A stretch of 64,000 nucleotides of DNA from Vibrio sp. Of7-15 (GCF_022347565.1 NZ_JAKRGH010000016.1:90840-154839), one strand, 5' to 3'; positions 19,114 to 29,142 are shown, counted from the first letter of the stretch. The notes: generated by a model not told the origin, from the sequence alone. A program made the numbers and translations.

Positions 19114-19467
19114 CTATTTTTGCGTTACCCAGTAAAAGAGAGCAAACCCTAGCCAGCTAGCGATGAGTAAAATCCAAGGAAGCATGGATTTTTGCTGAGA
19201 TTCTGCGGGTGCCTCAATGGTTTCTTGTGATGCTGCTTCTTGTTCTTTTTGCTTTAGTTTGGTTTCTTTTTTCTTTTGTTTATCGGCTTGGCGGGCTTTT
19301 TCTTTTTGTTGTTTCTTATAAAGCGTAATGCCTTTCTGGATACCTTGAGCAATAAGTTTTGTCTGCTCTTTTGATTGCCCAGCTTTTTGGGTGGCTTTTG
19401 CGATGGCCATTGCTTCAGCTTGTGTTTCCGCTGAAGGAGCTTGCTTTTTATTGTATTGAATTGTCAT
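19114..19467 (-). CDS. DUF2956 family protein
   Basis: A 117-residue protein with an N-terminal segment SAETQAEAMAIAKATQKAGQ that is the signature of DUF2956. This is followed by a long Lys/Gln-rich coiled-coil helix (about 40-80) and a single C-terminal membrane helix (about 95-112) ending in WVTQK. It is therefore a tail-anchored protein with a cytosolic coiled coil. The family occurs in vibrios and is of unknown function. Monocistronic by context. Confidence 0.78.
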   Translation of the reverse strand: MTIQYNKKQAPSAETQAEAMAIAKATQKAGQSKEQTKLIAQGIQKGITLYKKQQKEKARQADKQKKKETKLKQKEQEAASQETIEAPAESQQKSMLPWILLIASWLGFALFYWVTQK

Positions 19468-19580
19468 GGGGTACGAAGATCTCTGTATTTAAGTGCCTTG
19501 GAATGTAGAAGCATGATTTTCAGTAATGCTAAGTAACGAAGAGTATAAACGTTTTAAATGCATTACTCTTCTAATATGAG

Positions 19581-22355
19581 GTGAAGGGTTTGTTGTTTGT
19601 TCGATCCATTATTTCCCGCTTAATTTTGATTTTGATCTTAGCATTGATCCCATCGTTGATTGTGATGTCACTGAATACATGGAGAGAATTCTCGGAGCAG
19701 AAAGAGCAGGTGAGATCTCAAGCGGCTTTATACGCTCAGTTATTGGCATTGCAGCAACAAAAGTACGTTACCTTGACAGAATCTTTTCTGTTGGGCATTG
19801 CTAAGCTCCCTGCGATTAAAAAGCCTTCCCGTCTTATTTGCAGTGATACTGTGGCCAGTCTTCTAAAAACAAATCCTATTTTTGTGAATGTTGGAATTCC
19901 ATTGGCGAATGGTGATCTATTGTGTAATGCCTTACCTCTACCTACCAATCGCAAAATTAACGTATCGGATCGTCGTTACTTTCGGAACACCATAGATAAT
20001 GAAGAGTTCTCTATGGGGGAGTTTCAGTTAGACAGAGCTGCGGGTGTCTCGTCTATTAACTTCTCTGTACCCGTGTATAACGACAATAAAGAGGTGATTG
20101 CTGCTGCGGTTGCGGTTGTGTCATTAGATTGGTGGAGCAAACAATTGGCGGAGTTTGAACTGCCCAAGCAGGCCGTGGCTTTTATTTTAGATGCAAATGG
20201 CCGAGTCGTTGCCTCACATTATGGCTCTTTAGTTTCGACTACTATGCAAAAAATGTCTTTGATTCTGGGGGATTTCTCTTTTGATGAAGAAGGCGTTATC
20301 GAAGTGATCTCTAGCGATAATGTTAAGCGTTTAGTTGCTCATCAGCCCTTATTTGGAAGTGATTCAAGTTATGAGGCACAAGTGATTATCGCTTTGCCTG
20401 TGGAACATGCGTATTCAGGTGCTTATCAATCATTAAAAACAAGCATGTTCATTGTTTTACTGAGTTCAGCCATGCTCAGTATGATTTTGTATATCGGACT
20501 GAAAGCAACCATCTTAACCCCAATTTACTCATTGCTTGATACAACGAAAAAATTTGTGGCCGCCAAATTAAAACCAACGATTCAGAAAGCCAATATGGAC
20601 GAGTTATCGGTTCTGGCGGATCACTTTAAACAAGTGATTTTAGAGCAAAGGAAAACAGAGCACGCATTACGTAAGAAAGAGGCGAGCTTAGAACAAGCGT
20701 ATCTTCGGATAAATAACTTATTGGATAATGCGCCATTAGGGGTTATTGAGTGGGATCCGAAACTGTCAGTATGCCGCTGGTCTCAAGCTTGTGAGCAAGT
20801 GTTTCTATTGTCATCTGATAGGGTGATGTCTAAATCGATAGATGCTTTCCCAGAGCCGCTAAAGAAAGAGCTGGAATGTGTTCTTAATGCCTTGCTTGTG
20901 GTTCAGTCAGGTAAACCTTATCAGCACACTTTATTAAGTCACCATAAAACCTTAGAGGAAGAGCAGACACTGAGTTGGCGTTTTTCATCCATCTGTGATG
21001 CTAACGGCGATATAACGGCTATTTTGAGCTTATTTGAAAATGTGACAGAGCAAATTCGATATCAAGAGGAGCTTGAATACCAAGCTTGTTATGACACATT
21101 AACTCAGTTGCCAAACCGTTACCTGTTATTGAAAACGTTGAATGATGTTCTGGTGTCTGACCATCAGCCTGTTGCTGCTTTGTTGATCGCACTAAATGAC
21201 TTTAAGATGTTGAATGATAATTTTGGCCATGAACTTGGTGATAGTTTATTGGTGACTGTTGCTGACAGGCTAAGCCATCAAGTAAAAGAGTCCGAGTTAT
21301 TGAGCCGCTGGGGAGGGGATGAGTTCTTTTATGTTTTCCCATATAAGTCTCATGAACAAGTACAAAAAAAAGCGGAAGCTATCTTAGAGTTAATTTCAGA
21401 TCCCATAAAGGTTGGGGACATGAATCACTCTATGCAAGCGTGTGTTGGTATTGCTATCAGTTCTGATTGTGAAGGAGATGTGGAGTACTTAATCAAACAG
21501 GCTGACTTATCTGTTTTTCATACTAAACGTAATAAACAGCTAAAAATTAGCTTCTTTCAGTCAGACATGGAGACGTTGGGAAGAGAACGTTTTGCATTAG
21601 AATCTGAATTACGCCATGCGCTCACACAAGAGCAATTACTTTTACATTATCAGCCAATTATAAACCTTCATTCAGGTAAATATGAGCTTGTTGAGGCGCT
21701 AATCCGTTGGCAACACCCAACTCGTGGTTTAGTCCCACCGATGGAGTTTATTGCACTAGCTGAAGAAACAGGGCTAATTATTGATATTGGTCGCTGGGTT
21801 ATATTGGAAGCTTTGAAACAGTTAGCCGAGTGGCAACAAGAAGGCGGTATAGGCATTAAAGAAGTCGCAGTTAATGTTTCTCCGATTCAGCTCAAAGATG
21901 CTCATTTGGTAGCCTTGGTACAATCTGGGCTTGAAAAATACGGTTTACCTCCAGACTGTCTAACGCTAGAGATCACAGAGTCAGTTTTGTTGGATGGGGG
22001 AGAAGTGGTGTTTTCTCGTATTGAACAATACCGTCGTCTTGGTATTAAAATCGCGTTGGATGATTTTGGTACTGGTTACTCTAGCCTCAGTTATTTATCT
22101 CGTATTGAACTGGATAAAATAAAAATAGACCGTTCGTTTGTTAATGCCATTGGTTCAAGTAAAGATGAAGCGCTGATTAATGCCATTATGACTATGGCAC
22201 ACAGCATGAATTTACCTGTGGTTGCTGAAGGTATTGAAGACAAAGGGCAGCTGAATTTTTTAACTGGACATGATTGTGAATACGGGCAAGGGTATTACTT
22301 TAGTCGCCCCTTGGATGCAAAAGCGTTAGGTTTCTTTATTGAAAACGCAAAGTAA
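19581..22355 (+). CDS. Membrane sensor with Cache, PAS, degenerate GGDEF and intact EAL domains (c-di-GMP phosphodiesterase)
   Basis: A protein of about 924 residues: membrane helix (about 10-30), periplasmic Cache domain (about 35-285), second helix (about 290-310), HAMP, a coiled coil, PAS (about 375-490), GGDEF (about 500-665) and EAL (about 675-920). The signature GGDEF is present (RWGGDEFF), but the metal-binding region reads LIALNDFK where active enzymes have a D-x-D pattern, so synthesis of c-di-GMP is unlikely. The EAL catalytic set is intact: EALIRW, NVSPIQL, EITES, DDFGTGYS, DKIKID and AEGIE. It is therefore probably a phosphodiesterase whose GGDEF half may bind GTP as a regulator. 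The GTG start is uncertain; TTG codons lie 9 and 12 bp downstream. Confidence 0.88.
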   Translation: MKGLLFVRSIISRLILILILALIPSLIVMSLNTWREFSEQKEQVRSQAALYAQLLALQQQKYVTLTESFLLGIAKLPAIKKPSRLICSDTVASLLKTNPIFVNVGIPLANGDLLCNALPLPTNRKINVSDRRYFRNTIDNEEFSMGEFQLDRAAGVSSINFSVPVYNDNKEVIAAAVAVVSLDWWSKQLAEFELPKQAVAFILDANGRVVASHYGSLVSTTMQKMSLILGDFSFDEEGVIEVISSDNVKRLVAHQPLFGSDSSYEAQVIIALPVEHAYSGAYQSLKTSMFIVLLSSAMLSMILYIGLKATILTPIYSLLDTTKKFVAAKLKPTIQKANMDELSVLADHFKQVILEQRKTEHALRKKEASLEQAYLRINNLLDNAPLGVIEWDPKLSVCRWSQACEQVFLLSSDRVMSKSIDAFPEPLKKELECVLNALLVVQSGKPYQHTLLSHHKTLEEEQTLSWRFSSICDANGDITAILSLFENVTEQIRYQEELEYQACYDTLTQLPNRYLLLKTLNDVLVSDHQPVAALLIALNDFKMLNDNFGHELGDSLLVTVADRLSHQVKESELLSRWGGDEFFYVFPYKSHEQVQKKAEAILELISDPIKVGDMNHSMQACVGIAISSDCEGDVEYLIKQADLSVFHTKRNKQLKISFFQSDMETLGRERFALESELRHALTQEQLLLHYQPIINLHSGKYELVEALIRWQHPTRGLVPPMEFIALAEETGLIIDIGRWVILEALKQLAEWQQEGGIGIKEVAVNVSPIQLKDAHLVALVQSGLEKYGLPPDCLTLEITESVLLDGGEVVFSRIEQYRRLGIKIALDDFGTGYSSLSYLSRIELDKIKIDRSFVNAIGSSKDEALINAIMTMAHSMNLPVVAEGIEDKGQLNFLTGHDCEYGQGYYFSRPLDAKALGFFIENAK

Positions 22356-22606
22356 AATAACCATTGTATAATTATGTTATTTATCAATGTTGACTTTATT
22401 TACGCTCTTCATAAAGTGTGATCTGCTCTGTTTTTCCGAAAATAAAAGTTAATCTAGCTCGTATTTTTGACTCTCTAGTTCACCCCTTTAGTTCCATATT
22501 GGTATGTTAGGCTCATATTTACTTTCTGTGGTGTGATTGATATTTTCTAGCTCAATCCCCATAGCTTTTATATAAGCATGGGTCATGATCATTGAAGGTA
22601 AATGTA

Positions 22607-23071
22607 GTGCAGTACTCTTTAGAAGCATACGATAAACATGGTTTTTTGAAGCCGCCTATTTGGCTTTGGCTCGGTTGGTTTTTTTTGGCTCGGGCATGGG
22701 TGGTTTTTGTTATGGCAGGCGCGAGCCGCAATCAAGGATCTGATTTGCTTACGATGTTTTATCCCGACCATGATCGTTTTTATTTAGGGTTACTGCTGGG
22801 TTTGCCTGCTATCTTGTTAATGTGGTTATTTGGAATTAGAAAAAATAACAATCAAATAGCTGAACATGTATGGCGATATGGGCGTTTATTTACCATTTTG
22901 GTGGTTTTAATTGATTTAGTGATGGTAGTTGAACAGATTATTGTAAGCCGGGGTCAATTCCACTGGGTTAATGCAATTGTTCTGTTATTACTGAGTTGGT
23001 TGCTTCTTTTCTTATATAAAAGCCGACGAGTAAAAGACTGCTTTACCACTGAGTCTGTAGGAGAGAGTTAA
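22607..23071 (+). CDS. DUF2919 family membrane protein (YfeZ-like)
   Basis: A 154-residue membrane protein with about four helices. The N-terminal pattern YSLEAYDKHGFLKPPIWLWL is diagnostic of DUF2919. The GTG at 22607 is chosen because AAGG lies 8 bp upstream; a TTG at 22592 would add five residues. Function unknown. Its stop codon directly abuts the start of the next gene (TAAATG), so the two form an operon and may act together in the envelope. Confidence 0.8.
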   Translation: MQYSLEAYDKHGFLKPPIWLWLGWFFLARAWVVFVMAGASRNQGSDLLTMFYPDHDRFYLGLLLGLPAILLMWLFGIRKNNNQIAEHVWRYGRLFTILVVLIDLVMVVEQIIVSRGQFHWVNAIVLLLLSWLLLFLYKSRRVKDCFTTESVGES

Positions 23072-23461
23072 ATGGCAGATTGGGGAAGAGGACTGGTTTT
23101 ATTCAGTGCATTGCTAAGCCCTTTAGCGATGGCTGATTGGCAGTTAGATATTAATTTTGAACTGTTACGCAATAATGCGATGACAAGTGCAAATAGCTCT
23201 GTGTCGTTAGTGCCGGGTGAAGACACCGTGATTTTTGATTCGAATAACGATGGTGCTGAGCTAGTTGGGCGGGCAGAGCTACTGGAATTTGATGCAGAGA
23301 AAATAAAAGTAGCTATACGGGTTGAAGAACATAACCCTAATGGTGTTATTCGAACTTTAATTTCACCAGTGGTGATGGCAGGGTTAAATCAACCAGCTTC
23401 TTTTGAGGTTGAAGACTCTGAACAATCTATGAAATTGTCAGTAGAAGTTATTTCAGTGTAA
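23072..23461 (+). CDS. Exported protein of unrecognised family, coupled to DUF2919 gene
   Basis: A 129-residue protein with a short signal peptide (cleavage near LAMA-DW, residue 21). The mature part is beta-rich: acidic, with WQLDINFELLRN, an SNNDGAELV turn and repeated alternating hydrophobic strands, giving a likely small beta-sandwich. No cysteines and no known motif are seen. The start lies immediately after the DUF2919 stop with GGAGAG upstream, so they are co-translated. I do not recognise the family; a periplasmic partner of the DUF2919 membrane protein is the simplest inference. Confidence 0.62.
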   Translation: MADWGRGLVLFSALLSPLAMADWQLDINFELLRNNAMTSANSSVSLVPGEDTVIFDSNNDGAELVGRAELLEFDAEKIKVAIRVEEHNPNGVIRTLISPVVMAGLNQPASFEVEDSEQSMKLSVEVISV

Positions 23462-23485
23462 CGTATTTATTATGGTAATGCAGTT

Positions 23486-25072
23486 TTATAAAGAGAGTGG
23501 CTCTAGAGCGCTCTCTTTTCGTTTTTGATGGTACATGGCATGATCCGCTCGCATGAGTAGGGCGTCTGCGGAATCTCCTTTTTTAAAGTGACTTACTCCG
23601 ATGCTTGCCCCGATATGAATACGTTTCTCTCCAATAATAAAAGTTGTTTGGCTGTGATGCTGTACATCTTTTATCAGATATTCCAGTTCCTCAGTGCTTT
23701 CTTCACGTAATAGAATGACAAACTCATCACCAGCTAAACGGGCAAAAAAGGCATGTTTAGGTAAGCTGCTGGAGATACGAAAACTAAATTGCTGTAAGAC
23801 TTTATCACCAATATGGTGACCATATGTGTCATTAACAGACTTGAATTTATTGAGATCAATAAAGAGTATTGTGACGGATGAGGTTGCCTGATCTGTATTG
23901 ATTGTTCTTTCAAGCTCTTCCATGAGTGCGTAGCGGTTGGAGATCCCCGTTAGCATGTCTTTTTTTGCTAATAAAATGGCTTTGTTTTCGGCTGTTTTAC
24001 GACGTTTGATCTCCTTTTTGAGCTTTTGGTTAACTATGGTGATATAACCAATGATTGAGAATAGTAAGAAAACGGCAGAACCAATGGGAAAGAACCAGCT
24101 TTTTATTTTTTCCCAATTGAGCTGGTGGTTCAGTGGGAAGATGAATTGATCGTCAATGTGTGTTTCTGGGATCAAACCAAATTCCGTTAGTTGATCTGCG
24201 ATCGTCTGCCATCTGTGTTGGCTCATATGCCCAATATCCACCAATTTAGGCATGATGAAGTTAGATGCACTTGTTAACTCGAACCTAAGGTGTTCACGAG
24301 TCTTTCCTGTTTGGTAGTTCGCTTCTATCACATCTAAGGTTTCTTCTATATGTGTGAGGGCATAGCGCCAACCGAGCAAGCTGGCATCAACAAATTTTTT
24401 GACCTTTTTGGGGTTGTTTTTGGCGTAGTCTGAATGCGTGAAGAGAATATCACTGTAAAAATTAATGCCGACATCTTTAGGGTCAAAGATGCGTGGCTGT
24501 ATAGCGTGCTCTTGTAACAAAAATGGCTCATTGGTTGAGTAGGCATTGTACACATCAACGTTATTATTGATGAGATCGCCAAGGTTAGCTGATGTGGGGA
24601 GTTGCTGTAATTCAGATGTTTCTAAGCCATGAAATTTGAGCAAGCTGACTAGTTCAGCATCTTCAATGCCTGAAAACATCATGACCTTACGTCCTTTTAA
24701 CTCAGACACTGAGTTTATTTGGCCATCTTTTCGGGCTAATAAAACAGAAGGTGATTGTTGATATACTGCGGCAAGGGTAGTTAATGGAAGGCCATGAGCA
24801 TATGCGATGAGTATTTCGGTATTCCCGACACCGAATTGAGCTCGTCTTGATGATACTTCTCTTAGGGGGACTTTACCTGCTCCTCTGGCTGAAATAGTCA
24901 CATTTAATCCAGCATCTGCGTAATACCCTTTTTCTTTTGCCATATAATAGCCTGCAAATTGCGCTTGGTGTAGCCAGCGTAGCTGAAGCGTAATATTTTC
25001 AGCAGGGGCGGCCAATGAGACCGTTGGTATAACGAAAGCAAGTAGTATTATTACGGCACTGAATTTACTCAT
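23486..25072 (-). CDS. NMT1/THI5-type substrate-binding domain fused to GGDEF (diguanylate cyclase sensor)
   Basis: A 528-residue protein: signal peptide (to about residue 21), a periplasmic NMT1/ThiY-like solute-binding domain (about 24-310; LRWLHQAQFAGYYMAKEKG), one membrane helix (about 327-348) and a cytosolic GGDEF domain (about 362-525). The cyclase core is DMLTGISNR, FIDLNKFKSVND, YGHHIGD, and AGDEF in place of GGDEF. AGDEF enzymes can be active, and the first metal Asp is present. The binding domain resembles those for pyrimidine-type thiamine precursors, so the ligand may be such a compound, but this is not shown. It is monocistronic. Confidence 0.88.
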   Translation of the reverse strand: MSKFSAVIILLAFVIPTVSLAAPAENITLQLRWLHQAQFAGYYMAKEKGYYADAGLNVTISARGAGKVPLREVSSRRAQFGVGNTEILIAYAHGLPLTTLAAVYQQSPSVLLARKDGQINSVSELKGRKVMMFSGIEDAELVSLLKFHGLETSELQQLPTSANLGDLINNNVDVYNAYSTNEPFLLQEHAIQPRIFDPKDVGINFYSDILFTHSDYAKNNPKKVKKFVDASLLGWRYALTHIEETLDVIEANYQTGKTREHLRFELTSASNFIMPKLVDIGHMSQHRWQTIADQLTEFGLIPETHIDDQFIFPLNHQLNWEKIKSWFFPIGSAVFLLFSIIGYITIVNQKLKKEIKRRKTAENKAILLAKKDMLTGISNRYALMEELERTINTDQATSSVTILFIDLNKFKSVNDTYGHHIGDKVLQQFSFRISSSLPKHAFFARLAGDEFVILLREESTEELEYLIKDVQHHSQTTFIIGEKRIHIGASIGVSHFKKGDSADALLMRADHAMYHQKRKESALEPLSL

Positions 25073-25248
25073 GATCTTTATTTACACCCTTTATAAAGAT
25101 GACTAGATTTTGAGTAATTAGCTGGGAAATGTAAAGCATAACATTGTGGGTTTTATTTTACTGATAATAATCAACACATATGTTACTCGCTTCCATTAAT
25201 ATAAGAATAAATAACTAATTTAATTAAAAATATTAGGAGTACAATGTA

Positions 25249-26154
25249 ATGTCGGGTTTATCTCAGTCTGCTATTTTGCCTGAAGCAGGCCCTTTTGCTC
25301 TGTATGCTATTTTGAATGTTCAGAGTAATCAGGCGAATGTATTATCTCAGCTGCAAGAGCTGCAAAGTATTATTAGTGACATTAACCAAAGTCAAACGGA
25401 CGCTCAATTATGTAGCTCTATTGCTTTCGGAAAGTCTTTTTGGGCGCAACTGCATCGTCCAAGTCCAAAAGAGTTAACGGAGTTTAGAGAATATGGTCAT
25501 GATGACATAGTGGCTCCTGCAACGGGAGGAGATGTTCTATTACATTTTCACTCTTCTCGTCATGATCTCAATTTTTATGCATTACGTAAGTTACTAGAAC
25601 CAATTGCAGAAGACGTTGAGGTCATCGATGAAACTCATGGCTTTCGCTATTTAGATTCACGTGATATGACAGACTTCGTTGATGGTACGGAAAACCCGAA
25701 AGCGGCGGTAAGAGAAGAGGTCGCATTGATTCCAGAAGGGGAATTTGCGGGTGGCAGTTATGTCATGGTGCAACGCTTTGTCCATAATTTACCAGCGTGG
25801 AATCGCTTGTCGGTGTCCGCACAGGAAAAAGTCATTGGCCGCACTAAGCCAGATTCTATCGAGTTAGAAGATGTGCCAGCGGCATCACACGTAGGACGAG
25901 TGGATCTTAAAGAAGAGGGTAAAGGTTTAAAGATTGTTCGTCATAGTTTGCCATATGGATCTGTAAGTGGTGAACATGGTTTACTGTTTATTGCTTACTG
26001 TAATACAGTACATAACTTTGATGCGATGCTAACAAGCATGTATGGTGAAGTTGATGGGAAAACTGATCAGATGCTGCGTTTCACTAAAGCCGTATCGGGA
26101 GCGTATTTCTTTGCACCATCAGAGGCAATGTTGAAAGAGCTAAATTTATCCTAA
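25249..26154 (+). CDS. DyP-type haem peroxidase (YfeX-like)
   Basis: A 301-residue cytosolic haem peroxidase of the YfeX/DyP-B type. The distal motif is normally G-x-x-D-G; here it reads DFVDGTENP, with Asp142 in place of the first Gly, while Asp145 and Gly146 are retained. The proximal His is His214 (AASHVGRVD) and the distal Arg is Arg231 (KIVRHSLPYG). These enzymes use H2O2 to oxidise bulky substrates. An ATG with AGGAG upstream starts the gene. It shares a terminator with crr, with which it converges. Confidence 0.9.
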   Translation: MSGLSQSAILPEAGPFALYAILNVQSNQANVLSQLQELQSIISDINQSQTDAQLCSSIAFGKSFWAQLHRPSPKELTEFREYGHDDIVAPATGGDVLLHFHSSRHDLNFYALRKLLEPIAEDVEVIDETHGFRYLDSRDMTDFVDGTENPKAAVREEVALIPEGEFAGGSYVMVQRFVHNLPAWNRLSVSAQEKVIGRTKPDSIELEDVPAASHVGRVDLKEEGKGLKIVRHSLPYGSVSGEHGLLFIAYCNTVHNFDAMLTSMYGEVDGKTDQMLRFTKAVSGAYFFAPSEAMLKELNLS

Positions 26155-26175
26155 ACGGCATTTTAGAATAGATAT

Positions 26176-26207
26176 AAAAAAACGCTGCTTGAGGGCAGCG
26201 TTTTTTT
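26176..26207. terminator. Bidirectional terminator between dyp gene and crr
   Basis: Six base pairs of CGCTGC/GCAGCG are extended by seven A-T pairs on each side, with a 6-nt loop. It can terminate both the plus-strand peroxidase gene and the minus-strand ptsHI-crr operon. Confidence 0.9.
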
Positions 26208-26223
26208 GATTCAGGAAACTGAA

Positions 26224-26733
26224 TTATTTTGTGATACGTAGAACTGGAGATTCACCAACAGTTACAGCACCCGCAAGCTTGTTCAACTCTTTGATTTCAT
26301 CCATGTTTGAAATAACAACAGGAGTTAGAGTTGATTTCGCTTTTTCTTCAAGAAGTGCTAGGTCGAACTCAATGATAGTGTCGCCAGCTTTAACATCTTG
26401 GCCTTCTTCTGCAATACGCTTGAAGCCTTCACCTTTAAGTTCAACAGTGTCGATGCCAAAGTGAACGAAAAGCTCAATACCATCTTCAGACTCAATAGAG
26501 AAAGCGTGGTTCGTTTCGAAGATCTTACCGATAGTACCGTTTACAGGCGCTACCATTTTGTTACCCGCTGGTTTAATAGCAATGCCGTCACCAACAATCT
26601 TTTCAGCGAATACAACATCTGGCACATCTTCAATGTTTACGATTTCACCAGATAGCGGTGCGATAATTTCGATAGCACCTGCATCAGCGTTGTCGTCAGA
26701 TACTAGCTTCTTAAGTTTGTCAAACAGACCCAT
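26224..26733 (-). CDS. crr: PTS glucose-specific IIA component
   Basis: A 169-residue protein matching E. coli IIA-Glc in length. The phosphorylated His is His91 (FVHFGIDTV) and the assisting His is His76 (ETNHAFSI). It accepts phosphate from HPr, phosphorylates glucose-type EIIBC and controls adenylate cyclase and several permeases. It is the last gene of ptsH-ptsI-crr, 40 bp after ptsI, followed by a terminator. Confidence 0.97.
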   Translation of the reverse strand: MGLFDKLKKLVSDDNADAGAIEIIAPLSGEIVNIEDVPDVVFAEKIVGDGIAIKPAGNKMVAPVNGTIGKIFETNHAFSIESEDGIELFVHFGIDTVELKGEGFKRIAEEGQDVKAGDTIIEFDLALLEEKAKSTLTPVVISNMDEIKELNKLAGAVTVGESPVLRITK

Positions 26734-26773
26734 GTCGTTGCTCCTAAGCGTTTGTAATTTATCTGCAACTATA

Positions 26774-28501
26774 CTAGCAGATGGTTTTTTCTGCGATAAA
26801 TTTTTCTACGTGAGCTTCAATTTCAGCCGCAGTAGGAAGTTGTAGAGCTTCGTCAGCCATTGCTTTAACATCAGCAAAGTTTGCATTACGAATCACTTTC
26901 TTAATACGTGGGATAGAGATACCGCTCATGCTGAACTCATCTAAGCCCATACCCAGTAGTAGTAATGTCGCACGGTCATCACCTGCTAGCTCACCACACA
27001 TACCTGTCCACTTACCTTCTTTATGAGAAGCATCAATTACTTGCTTGATCACAGTTAAAACTGCAGGTGATAGCGGGTTGTATAGGTGTGAGATTAGCTC
27101 ATTACCACGGTCTACAGCTAGAGTGTACTGTGTTAAATCGTTAGTACCAATGCTGAAGAAAGATACTTCTTTTGCTAAATGGTGAGCAATCGCAGCTGCT
27201 GCTGGTGTCTCAACCATAACACCGATTTCAATCGCTTCGTCAAAAGCGTGCCCTTCAGCGCGAAGCTCTGCTTTTAATTCTTCGATTACTTTCTTAAGCT
27301 CACGAATCTCTTCCACAGAAATGATCATTGGGAACATGATGCGTAGCTTACCGTGTGCAGAAGCACGTAGGATAGCACGGATTTGATCGTTTAGAATTTC
27401 ACGACGATCTAGGCAGATACGAACTGCACGCCAGCCCAAGAATGGGTTCATTTCTTTTGGAAGATCTAAATAAGGTAGATCTTTGTCGCCACCGATATCC
27501 ATAGTACGGATGATCACTGACTCACCATGCATCGCTTCAGCAACTTCTTTATAAGCCGCGTATTGTTCTTCTTCTGTAGGAAGAGAATCACGATCCATGA
27601 ATAGGAATTCTGTGCGGTACAGGCCAACACCTTCACCACCGTTGCGATTAACACCATCGCAATCTTTTGCAGTACCGATGTTACCACAAACTTCAACTTG
27701 CTTACCGTCTAGTGTAATAGCTGGTAAGTCTTTCAGTTTAGCTAATTCTTCTTTTTCCGCTAGGAACTCATCACGGATTTTTTTGAATTTAGCGAGCTCT
27801 GCTTCTTCTGGGTTAATTACAATCTTGTTGTTGATTGCATCAAGAATTAGCATGTCACCATTTTTTACCTGCTGAGTAATATCGTTAGTACCAACGATTG
27901 CAGGCAGTTCTAGTGAGCGAGCCATGATAGACGTATGTGAAGTACGGCCACCAATATCACATGCAAAACCAAGAACGTAATCTAGGTTGATTTGTGCAGT
28001 TTCTGAAGGTGTTAAGTCATTTGCAACTAGGATAACTTCTTCATTGATATCACTTAGAGATACAATGTTGATGCCTAGTGCGTTCTTAACAAAGCGGCTA
28101 CCGATATCACGGATATCTGTAGCACGCTCTTTTAGATAATCATCATCTAATGATTCAAGTGCAGATGCTTGCTCTTCAATGATAGAGTGAATAGCAGCAT
28201 CCGCTGACATCTTGTCATCTTTAATTAAGGCTAAAATTTCTTCTTCTAGTTCTTCATCTTCTAAAAGCATGATATGGCCTTCGAAGATTGCTTCCTTCTC
28301 TTCGCCAAACGTAATGCGAGCTTTTTCTTTAACGACTTCCAATTGCTCAGAAGATTTATTTCGAGCATCAAAGAAACGCTGAACTTCTGCGTCTACTTGG
28401 TCATCAGAAATTGGGTTTGTGTTTAGGACAATTTCATCTTCTTGAAGTAGGAGTGCTTTACCAAAAGCAATACCTGGAGATGCTAGAATGCCTGAAATCA
28501 T
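26774..28501 (-). CDS. ptsI: Phosphoenolpyruvate-protein phosphotransferase (enzyme I)
   Basis: A 575-residue cytosolic enzyme I. The phosphorylated His is in [15 protein letters not shown]. The PEP-binding C-terminal domain contains [12 protein letters not shown], the ICLDRREI segment and the GMCGELAGD Cys motif. The length equals E. coli EI (575). It transfers phosphate from PEP to HPr. It sits between ptsH and crr in the usual order; 53 bp separate it from ptsH. Confidence 0.98.
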   Translation of the reverse strand: MISGILASPGIAFGKALLLQEDEIVLNTNPISDDQVDAEVQRFFDARNKSSEQLEVVKEKARITFGEEKEAIFEGHIMLLEDEELEEEILALIKDDKMSADAAIHSIIEEQASALESLDDDYLKERATDIRDIGSRFVKNALGINIVSLSDINEEVILVANDLTPSETAQINLDYVLGFACDIGGRTSHTSIMARSLELPAIVGTNDITQQVKNGDMLILDAINNKIVINPEEAELAKFKKIRDEFLAEKEELAKLKDLPAITLDGKQVEVCGNIGTAKDCDGVNRNGGEGVGLYRTEFLFMDRDSLPTEEEQYAAYKEVAEAMHGESVIIRTMDIGGDKDLPYLDLPKEMNPFLGWRAVRICLDRREILNDQIRAILRASAHGKLRIMFPMIISVEEIRELKKVIEELKAELRAEGHAFDEAIEIGVMVETPAAAAIAHHLAKEVSFFSIGTNDLTQYTLAVDRGNELISHLYNPLSPAVLTVIKQVIDASHKEGKWTGMCGELAGDDRATLLLLGMGLDEFSMSGISIPRIKKVIRNANFADVKAMADEALQLPTAAEIEAHVEKFIAEKTIC

Positions 28502-28554
28502 AGCTTTACCTTAAATTGATCAATAAATAATGAGGAATATAAAGAAAAGCTGGA

Positions 28555-28812
28555 TTAGTGCAGCTCGTCCATTAGTGCTACTAGGTGATCAACAGCTTGT
28601 TGAGCTTGCTCACCTTCAGCTGAGATAGTCACTGTAGTGCCTTTAGTTAGGCCTAGAGTTTGCAGTTTGAAAAGGCTAGTAGCGCTTGCGCTTTTGCCGT
28701 TAGAAGTTACAGTGATTTTTGCATCAAAACCTTTTGCTTCTTTAACAAACTGTGCAGCAGGACGAGTGTGTAGGCCGTTTTCAGCAGTAATTTCAACTTG
28801 CTTCTGATACAT
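28555..28812 (-). CDS. ptsH: Phosphocarrier protein HPr
   Basis: An 85-residue HPr with the active His15 in [10 protein letters not shown] and the Ser46 site in [15 protein letters not shown]. No adjacent HPr kinase is present, as expected in gammaproteobacteria. First gene of ptsHI-crr; strongly preferred codons suggest high expression. Confidence 0.97.
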   Translation of the reverse strand: MYQKQVEITAENGLHTRPAAQFVKEAKGFDAKITVTSNGKSASATSLFKLQTLGLTKGTTVTISAEGEQAQQAVDHLVALMDELH

Positions 28813-29077
28813 GTGATTTACCCCAATGATTAATTTTATTTGTATATTAATTTGCTGTTACCTGATTAGAGCTTACCTTGGAATTTGTGATATCGCTAGA
28901 ATATCGATGCCATGGTATAAATCTAAACAAATTACAGTCGAATTTATTTAAGTTAAGTCAAACAAATGCGATAGATTTCATACTTGTTTGTATTTTACTT
29001 AACCATCCTAGCTTCTTTATTTTGATGCTAGAAATAAAACAATATGATTATTACTAAAGGTGGGGAGTGAAATCAAC
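28813..29077. other. Upstream region of ptsHI-crr
   Basis: This AT-rich stretch carries no open reading frame. It must hold the leftward promoter(s) of ptsH. I looked for a CRP palindrome of the form TGTGA-N6-TCACA and saw only a half-site (TTTGTGA near 28883), so no operator is called. Confidence 0.4.
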
Positions 29078-29104
29078 AAAAAAGCCCCTAGACGGGGCTT
29101 TTTT
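29078..29104. terminator. cysK terminator
   Basis: AAAAAAGCCCC pairs with GGGGCTTTTTT across TAGAC. It lies 40 bp downstream of the cysK stop on the minus strand, and its sequence symmetry makes it usable on either strand. Confidence 0.9.
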
Positions 29105-29142
29105 AGTCAAAAAATTGATTTGAGCACAGATTTATGACGTTT

